Shown here: positions 58,520-64,000 of the stretch, one piece after another
How the letters are laid out: every line of letters begins with the position of its first letter
Position numbering within the stretch: position 1 is the first letter of the stretch
Assembly: GCF_001424905.1 (NCBI RefSeq)
Contig: NZ_LMCU01000002.1
Coordinates: 62,001 to 126,000, forward strand
DNA: 64,000 bases
Origin: Leifsonia sp. Root112D2
GTDB taxonomy: Bacteria; Actinomycetota; Actinomycetes; Actinomycetales; Microbacteriaceae
Reading direction: 5' to 3'
Program-made: the position numbers and the translations under genes
Notes under the pieces: model-generated
Told to the model about the DNA's origin: nothing
Databases searched by the model: none
Seen by the model: the letters and a program-made list of their open reading frames with translations, nothing else

Positions 58520-60250
58520 TTACCCGCCCCGGCGTCCCCCGAACAGCGCGGCCGCGAGAGGCACCGCCGATGCGATCATCAGCACCGTGCCCAGCACCAC
58601 ATCGTTTGAGCGAACCAGCGAGCCGGCAACTATCACCGCACCGAAGACGAGAGCCAGCACCATCCGTCGTAGCGTGCGATCCAGCCGGGCGATCCGCCGC
58701 TCCAGTCGCGGGGTAGACACCTCAACGGTGCCGTCCTCGATGCGGGTGGCGAGCGCATCCAGTCGTTTCGGCAGGCGCCAGGCGAGCCCGGCCATCTCCA
58801 CAGCCTGCTGTGCCAGGTCTTGCACTACGTTGCCGCGCTCGTCGCGCAGCAACTGGGTCGCATACGGTTCGATGGAATCCCAGACGTTGAACTCGGCATC
58901 CAGTGCACTGCACACGCCCGACGTCAGGGACATCGCACGGATGATCAGCAAAAAATGCTCCGGCAGCTGAAACGGCAACGAGCGCACCACGTCGCCGAAT
59001 TGCTGGGCGAAGTCGCGAAATTCGCGTTGATCCACCTGGCGCAGCTGGGCAAAGCCCATGCCGCCGAAGCGAGCGAAGAGCTGCGACATCGCGCGTTCCA
59101 GCTCCGCCGTTTCAGAGGAGGGCAGCAGCACGCCCACCTCGCGCATCGCGTTCACCAACCCCTTGCCGTCGCGTGACGCGGCGGCGATCAGCAGTTTGCG
59201 CAGGCCGCTGCGCGTGCCGGACAGAACCTCGCCCATCATGCCGAAGTCGATGAAGGTGAGCTTCCACCCAGGGCCTCCGGCTTCGCCCTCGCCTCCCTCG
59301 CCTCCACTGCGGACCGGCGTGACAAAAATATTGCCCGGGTGCGGGTCGGCGTGGAAGAACCCGTTCGTGAACAACTGATCGAACATCACGGATGCGAACA
59401 CCGGTGCCACCTGCGCCGGGTCAATGCCCGCCGCGCGCAGCCCCTCCGCATCGGTGATCTTGATCGCCGTCACGTCCTCAAGAGTCAAAACGCGCCGGGT
59501 CGTGCGCTCCCAGACCACGGCCGGTACCGCCACCCGCTCGTCGTCGGCGAAGTCAGCCGCAAATCTCTCACAACTCGCCGCCTCGTGCAGATAATCGATC
59601 TCCTCGAGGCTCGTCTTCGCGAACTCGTCCACGAGCGCGGGCATGTTGACGCGGTGCGAGACGGGTCGTACCCTGCTGAGCCATCCGGCCACCTTGCGCA
59701 GCGCCGTCAGGTCGACGTCGACGATCTCGTCGATACCGGGTCGCTGCACCTTGATGACTACTCCATCGAGCCCGGTCTCGGCCGCATCGAACGCGGTGAG
59801 GTGGGCCCGATGCGCCTGCCCGAGGGATGCTGCGGCAACCGGTGTCTCGTCGACCGTCGTGAAAGCCCGCTCGAGCGGCACGCTCAATTCCGCCTCGGCC
59901 AAGGTGCGGATCGCCGCGAACTCGACAGGCGGCACCTCATCCTGCAGCCCCTCAAGCTCGGCGGTAATCTCGGGCGGAAGCACGTCGAGTCGCGACGACA
60001 TGAATTGACCGACCTTGATCATCAGCCCGCCGAGCTCCACCGCGAGCGCGTGGAATCGCTGCGCGAAGCGTCGCATCCGCTTGGATCGCGTGCGCTCGGC
60101 AAAGCTTTCGAGGCCGATGCGCGGCAGAAAGAGCTCGTACCACCAGATCACGCTGAGATGCCAACCGGCGAATCGCAGGATGCGACGGTAGCGGGCGCGC
60201 GCGGCGCCTGCGTGCGGCGAGTCCGCCGGACCCACACGCTCTGACGACAC
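58520..60250 (-). CDS. AarF/UbiB (ABC1) family atypical kinase
   Basis: The 576-residue protein has the KxGQ motif GGLMIKVGQFMSSRLDVLPPEI, the alanine-rich loop AAASLGQAHRAHL in place of a glycine-rich loop, the ion-pair Lys in VVIKVQRPG, ExD region LEEIDYLHEAA, the catalytic HADPHPGNI and FIDFGMMG (DFG). Two membrane helices lie at the C-terminus. Proteins of this family support ubiquinone and prenyl-lipid biosynthesis or lipid homeostasis through ATPase activity; here menaquinone or another prenyl lipid is possible. It begins 5 nt after the PadR gene and is one transcript with it. Confidence 0.9.
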   Translation of the reverse strand: MSSERVGPADSPHAGAARARYRRILRFAGWHLSVIWWYELFLPRIGLESFAERTRSKRMRRFAQRFHALAVELGGLMIKVGQFMSSRLDVLPPEITAELEGLQDEVPPVEFAAIRTLAEAELSVPLERAFTTVDETPVAAASLGQAHRAHLTAFDAAETGLDGVVIKVQRPGIDEIVDVDLTALRKVAGWLSRVRPVSHRVNMPALVDEFAKTSLEEIDYLHEAASCERFAADFADDERVAVPAVVWERTTRRVLTLEDVTAIKITDAEGLRAAGIDPAQVAPVFASVMFDQLFTNGFFHADPHPGNIFVTPVRSGGEGGEGEAGGPGWKLTFIDFGMMGEVLSGTRSGLRKLLIAAASRDGKGLVNAMREVGVLLPSSETAELERAMSQLFARFGGMGFAQLRQVDQREFRDFAQQFGDVVRSLPFQLPEHFLLIIRAMSLTSGVCSALDAEFNVWDSIEPYATQLLRDERGNVVQDLAQQAVEMAGLAWRLPKRLDALATRIEDGTVEVSTPRLERRIARLDRTLRRMVLALVFGAVIVAGSLVRSNDVVLGTVLMIASAVPLAAALFGGRRGG

Positions 60251-60255
60251 CCGCG

Positions 60256-60801
60256 TCAGTCCTGGGCGAGGATCGAATAAAGCCGACGACGCGCCTCGTC
60301 GAGCACCGTTGCGGCCTGCTGAATCTGCTCGGGAGTGCCGGTGCGGCGCACCTGGGCCGCAGCGTGCGCGAGGTCGATGCCCGCCTTGGGCAGGGTGCCG
60401 AACCGCGTGCTGTCACCGGCGCCCGCAGTCTCCCACGGGGCCGTCGTGCCTGCACCGGCGACTTCCTCGCGTCCAGCATCGGTCAACGCGTAGGTTTTGC
60501 GCCCGTTCGATTCTTCGGCGATGAGGATGCCTTCGTCGGCCAACAACTGCAGCGTCGGGTATACCGAGCCGGCACTCGGCTTCCAGTGGCCACCGCTGCG
60601 CTCCTCGATTTCGTGGATGATCTGGTAGCCATGCATCGGCTTCTCGACGAGGAGCGCAAGCACCGCCGCGCGCACATCGCCACGGCCCATGCGCGTGCCC
60701 ACGCGCTTCTCAAATGTGGAACGCAGCTGATCCATCGCCTGCCACATGCCCTCGGCGCTCATGCCGGTGCCGAAGCCGCCGGCGGGGAACGAACCGCCCA
60801 T
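60256..60801 (-). CDS. PadR-family regulator (long type)
   Basis: The 181-residue PadR has about 40 N-terminal residues (Gly-rich, then MWQAMDQLRSTFEKRV), the winged helix MGRGDVRAAVLALLVEKPMHGYQIIHEIEERSGGHWKPSAGSVYPTLQLLADEGILIAEESNGRKTYALTDAG and a C-terminal dimerisation helix. GGAGGAGGGC precedes the ATG. The AarF-like kinase gene follows by 5 nt. A pair of 9-bp direct repeats lies just upstream and is a candidate operator. Confidence 0.9.
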   Translation of the reverse strand: MGGSFPAGGFGTGMSAEGMWQAMDQLRSTFEKRVGTRMGRGDVRAAVLALLVEKPMHGYQIIHEIEERSGGHWKPSAGSVYPTLQLLADEGILIAEESNGRKTYALTDAGREEVAGAGTTAPWETAGAGDSTRFGTLPKAGIDLAHAAAQVRRTGTPEQIQQAATVLDEARRRLYSILAQD

Positions 60802-60822
60802 GATGCCCTCCTCCGTGATTTG

Positions 60823-60841
60823 TCAACGATACTCAACGATA
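60823..60841 (-). repeat. Tandem direct repeat TATCGTTGA x2, candidate PadR operator
   Basis: Read on the minus strand, two perfect copies of TATCGTTGA (plus strand TCAACGATA at 60823-60831 and 60833-60841) repeat with a 10-bp period upstream of the PadR start. They place two like half-sites on the same DNA face. Confidence 0.55.
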
Positions 60842-60914
60842 TAACGCTGAGGCGAGAATTGCAGACCTCTTTTTGAGAACTCTCACATGTCACGTATCCG
60901 TGCGGCAGGCCTTT

Positions 60915-63900
60915 CTAGCGAAGCACCCGGATACTGTCGATCTGAACATCGCCCGTTGAGTTGAGCGGGTCGAACCGCAGAGTGGCGAGCGGGCTGCTTT
61001 GCGGTGGAATGGTCACCCGGTAGGTTTTCGATGGACCCGACTCAACCGTGAACCTGGCGCTCCGTGCCTCCGCGGGGCCGGGCTCATTCGCCGTGCCCCA
61101 GAAGAGCTGCGCCTCGCTCGTGTTCGACGTTGTCATGGTGATCTCCACCACCGCCCCGGAAGACGCGTCCAGAGACATCGGCCCGGTGAACCCCATGTTC
61201 GGGTCTGACCCGGTGGATGTCGCCTTGAGCGCGCCGTCCGCCACCGTGAAGCCCGTGAGTTGGCCCGTCGCCTTCCAGCCCTCAGTATCGCCCGCCGTAT
61301 CGAAGTTCCACGCCTTCATCAGCGAGGTGATGCGCACCTCGGAACGGCCGCCCACGGTCTTGGCGTCGCCATACACGGCTGCGACCTTGACAGTGCCGAC
61401 TGGAAGCTTCGCGTCGGACGGCGGCGTCACCGCGGCCGTGACGCCCGCCGTGGCGCCTGCAGCGAGGTTGAACGCCACGGTCGCAGGGTCCAGGCTCCAG
61501 CCATCCGGCGCCGTGAATTCGACGACGCCGGTCAGCGGCGCCTCGGTTCGACGATTGCGGAGAGTAACCGTCACCGCCGTGGAGCCGCCTGGCTTCTCAA
61601 GCACCGCGGGATCGGCCACCGTCGAGACGATCTCGACCGGAGATACCACGTTCACTATCGCCGATACCGGAACGGTGATCGTCGCCTGTGCCCTGTGGAA
61701 GGTCACGGTGCCGGCGACAGCCACATCAGTGGCGATCGATTCGTCTGCCGCGACCGTCACCGTCAGCGGCAGCACCGCGGACTCGCCGGGCTTCACCGTC
61801 TTCGGGCTTGTACCGGGCTTTGCAGACCACCCCGCGGGCAGATCGAGCGAGACTGTTGGAGCAGTCAACGTCTGGTCACCGGTGTTCTTGATCGTCGCCT
61901 TCACGGTGGCGGGGGAACCGGGAACCACATCGGGGCCGGCGAACGACAACGACGCATTCACACCGAGCAGCAACGTACTCGTGGCCGACAGTTGGGTCTC
62001 GAGCCGCTGCAGCGACGCGATCAGCGCGGCAGCATCGGCGCTCGGAACCGACCCGTCGGCGCCCCACTCCTTCAGCAGCTCCCGCAGGCTCGTCGTCTTG
62101 GCCAGAGCCTTGCTTGCGGCATCCAGGCCGGCTCCCACCTCGCCGGCGACGATGTGATCGCGGCTCGAATCGACGGCGCGGGCGAGCACGGATGCCTGCG
62201 CAAGCAGCCGGCCACGCACGTTGCGTGCCACGTCGCCCGACTCGACAAGGTCGGCCACCTTACTGTGGAAGGCCGCAGCTTCATCCGCCGCCAGGCCGAT
62301 GTGGCCGCGAACGTCGTCCGAATCGAACGCGTAGCTTCCCGATCCGACCTTGTAAACCGCGGCGCCGTCCTGCATCTTCACGAAGCTCACGCCCGGCGCA
62401 TCGGCGGCGCTGATACCGCCCTCGTTCACAGCGTGTTCGCTGACCGCGGGAACGTGGATGAGGGCGGTAGTGTTCGCCGGAACCTTCACGTCGAGGGTGA
62501 GCCTGTGATCGGTCACCTGCTTCCACGAAGAGAGGATCGTGCCATAGGGCGAGTCATGGGTGATGGAGGCGTGGGTCAGGCCGCCGCCGGGTCGTGGGGC
62601 GATATCGAACGTCGAGTACCCAGGGCTGGTCGCCTTGATCCCGGCGATCGCGGAGTACATCCACTCGCCCACCGCACCGTAGGCGTAGTGATTGAATGAG
62701 TTCATGCCGGGGTCCTGGAACGAGCCGTCTGGCCGGATGGCATCCCACCGCTCCCATGTCGTGGTCGCGCCCATCGCGACCTCGTACAGCCACGACGGAT
62801 AGCCCTTTTGAAGCAGCAGCCGGTAGGCCACATCGTCGCGTCCGACGGCGGACAACGCCGGCAGAAGGTGCGGCGTTCCGAGGAATCCTGTGGACAGGTG
62901 CCAGCCTTTGGCCTTGATCGCCTCGACGAAGCGGTCACCAACCGCGCTGAGGCGGTCCTGGGGAACAAGCCCCATCCCGATTGACATCGAATACGCCGCC
63001 TCCGAACCATTGTCGATCTTTCCGTCTGCGGCGATGAATCGCTTGACATAGGCGGCACGGATGCTGTCGAACAGTGCGCTGTACGTGTCGGCTTCCTGGT
63101 CGCGGCCCGTGGCCCTGGCCATCTCACTGAGCAATCGGGCATCGTAGGCGTAAAAGGCCGTGGCGATCAGGCTGTTGGAGGTGGGGTCGTCGACATTCAG
63201 CCAGTCGCCGATGCCGTGGCCGTCGGGCACGATTCCGTTGGGTGCAACCGATGTCCAGTATCCGACGAGACCGACCATCATCTTCCAGTTGTCCTCGATG
63301 ACACTGGCGTCGCCGTACTGCTTCCACAGCGCATAGGGAACGGTCACCCCCGCGTCGCCCCATCCGGCCGAGACACCACTTTCACCGACCCCCGGCTCGG
63401 TACCGGGCGCGACGCCTGGCAGCGCCCCGTTGGGGGCCTGCCGGAGCCGCAAATCCCTCAGCCATTTGGTCAGGAAGGCATACGCGTCCACGTTGAAGGT
63501 CGCAGTGTTGACGATGGCGTTGAGGTCGCCGGTATACCCCAGCCGCTCGTCGCGAGCGGGGGTGTCGGTCGGGACCGAGAGAAAGTTTCCGCGCACGCTC
63601 CACTCGATATTCGACTGCAACTGGTTCAGCATCGGGTCGGACGTGTCGAACGTGGAGATCGGCTGGTTGTCTGTACCCACCACGATTCCCGTGACATCCT
63701 TGGCCGCGGGTGCGGTTTTCAGGCCGGTGATTTCAACGTACCGAAAGCCGTGAAAGACGAAGCTCGGACTGTACTCGACGGTCCCGTCTTTGCCCAGGGT
63801 CACCGTCTCGGTCGCCTTCGCGGTGCGCAGATTGGCGGTGTAGAGCGTGCCATCGGGGTTGAGAACTTCGCCGTGACGAATCGTCACCACGTCGCCGGGC

Positions 63901-64000
63901 TTGCCCGTCAGTCGAACCCGCACCCAGCCGACCATGTTCTGGCCCATGTCGTAGATCGTCACGCCGTCGGCCGGAGTTGTCACGGTCTCGGTGGGCCGCT
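60915..64000 (-). CDS. Alpha-L-rhamnosidase (GH78), 5' end outside window
   Basis: At least 1,027 residues are present; the frame is open past the right edge, so the N-terminus is missing. The N-terminal part holds the rhamnosidase beta domain (TIYDMGQNMVGWVRVRL, GFRYVEITG). The catalytic (alpha/alpha)6 barrel has DTPARDERLGYTGDLNAI with the acidic pair and TTTWERWDAI, then FNHYAYGAVGEWMY. After a beta domain comes a helical region, then two NEW3-like or Ig-type repeats (SLSFAGPDVVPGSPATVKATIKNTG...; PVEIVSTVADPAVLEK...). The last domain is a carbohydrate-binding-like beta sandwich ending IDSIRVLR. It removes rhamnose from plant or microbial glycans and should be exported. Confidence 0.9.
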   Translation of the reverse strand, partial: RPTETVTTPADGVTIYDMGQNMVGWVRVRLTGKPGDVVTIRHGEVLNPDGTLYTANLRTAKATETVTLGKDGTVEYSPSFVFHGFRYVEITGLKTAPAAKDVTGIVVGTDNQPISTFDTSDPMLNQLQSNIEWSVRGNFLSVPTDTPARDERLGYTGDLNAIVNTATFNVDAYAFLTKWLRDLRLRQAPNGALPGVAPGTEPGVGESGVSAGWGDAGVTVPYALWKQYGDASVIEDNWKMMVGLVGYWTSVAPNGIVPDGHGIGDWLNVDDPTSNSLIATAFYAYDARLLSEMARATGRDQEADTYSALFDSIRAAYVKRFIAADGKIDNGSEAAYSMSIGMGLVPQDRLSAVGDRFVEAIKAKGWHLSTGFLGTPHLLPALSAVGRDDVAYRLLLQKGYPSWLYEVAMGATTTWERWDAIRPDGSFQDPGMNSFNHYAYGAVGEWMYSAIAGIKATSPGYSTFDIAPRPGGGLTHASITHDSPYGTILSSWKQVTDHRLTLDVKVPANTTALIHVPAVSEHAVNEGGISAADAPGVSFVKMQDGAAVYKVGSGSYAFDSDDVRGHIGLAADEAAAFHSKVADLVESGDVARNVRGRLLAQASVLARAVDSSRDHIVAGEVGAGLDAASKALAKTTSLRELLKEWGADGSVPSADAAALIASLQRLETQLSATSTLLLGVNASLSFAGPDVVPGSPATVKATIKNTGDQTLTAPTVSLDLPAGWSAKPGTSPKTVKPGESAVLPLTVTVAADESIATDVAVAGTVTFHRAQATITVPVSAIVNVVSPVEIVSTVADPAVLEKPGGSTAVTVTLRNRRTEAPLTGVVEFTAPDGWSLDPATVAFNLAAGATAGVTAAVTPPSDAKLPVGTVKVAAVYGDAKTVGGRSEVRITSLMKAWNFDTAGDTEGWKATGQLTGFTVADGALKATSTGSDPNMGFTGPMSLDASSGAVVEITMTTSNTSEAQLFWGTANEPGPAEARSARFTVESGPSKTYRVTIPPQSSPLATLRFDPLNSTGDVQIDSIRVLR

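Noticed and set aside
60823..60841. CRISPR-like or satellite repeat
   Set aside because: Only two 9-bp copies exist, with no spacers; position ahead of padR fits an operator.
61048..62699. Two overlapping plus-strand frames of 369 and 479 residues
   Set aside because: Both are antisense to the C-terminal repeats of the rhamnosidase, which read coherently on the minus strand.
1..64000. Mobile element, prophage or integrated plasmid
   Set aside because: No transposase, integrase, terminal repeats, tRNA target or composition break was found at any point.

Overview
The window is high-GC DNA from an aerobic actinobacterium, most likely of the Microbacteriaceae. The evidence is the GC-rich third codon positions, the mycobacterial POL-PE-LIG order in LigD, the LigC/Prim-PolC pair, three small DUF7882-type proteins beside Ku/LigD, and many genes that start 6-7 nt after a TANNNT box with no ribosome binding site (leaderless starts). 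No rRNA, tRNA, CRISPR array, insertion sequence or phage gene was seen. Genes are packed tightly, with many 1-4 nt ATGA/TGATG overlaps and no gene-free stretch above about 210 bases.

Layout. 0-9.9 kb: the 3' end of an error-prone DnaE2 polymerase, a TetR/DHA2-exporter pair with two matching operators, a membrane-anchored sulfite-oxidase-type molybdoenzyme, an endonuclease/phosphatase-family protein, a second DHA2 exporter with a COG4705 membrane protein, and an LLM-type oxidoreductase. 9.9-18.2 kb: two divergent gene blocks encode a fatty acyl reductase/HAD-phosphatase fusion, two paralogous ferritin-like proteins, a short-chain dehydrogenase, a PlsC-type acyltransferase and a close homologue of alkyl-dihydroxyacetonephosphate synthase; a rubredoxin-like/metallo-beta-lactamase protein follows. 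Together these supply a plausible enzyme for every step of glycerol ether lipid (perhaps plasmalogen) synthesis. This is the most interesting system in the window.

18.2-31.4 kb: a VOC protein, a LolA-like/ABC operon, the convergent LigC and Prim-PolC genes, a monocarboxylate symporter with its DUF3311 partner, two oxidoreductases, topoisomerase IB and a transketolase. 31.4-40.9 kb: a molybdopterin oxidoreductase operon, then an end-joining region (Ku, LigD, three DUF7882 proteins, a small unknown protein), Dps and a broken DUF72 gene. 40.9-53.8 kb: aldehyde dehydrogenase, Nudix hydrolase, an SDR/XRE pair, a DEAD-box helicase, GrpB, ArfB, a TetR/ABC-F operon divergent from a third DHA2 exporter around a perfect palindrome, and a two-component system. 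53.9-64 kb: a PadR/DUF1048/ABC operon, a D-Ala-D-Ala ligase/alanine racemase pair, a PadR/AarF-kinase operon, and a large GH78 alpha-L-rhamnosidase running off the right edge.

Themes are membrane and lipid remodelling, drug efflux under local repressors, and DNA damage tolerance. All functions are read from sequence motifs; no database search was possible.
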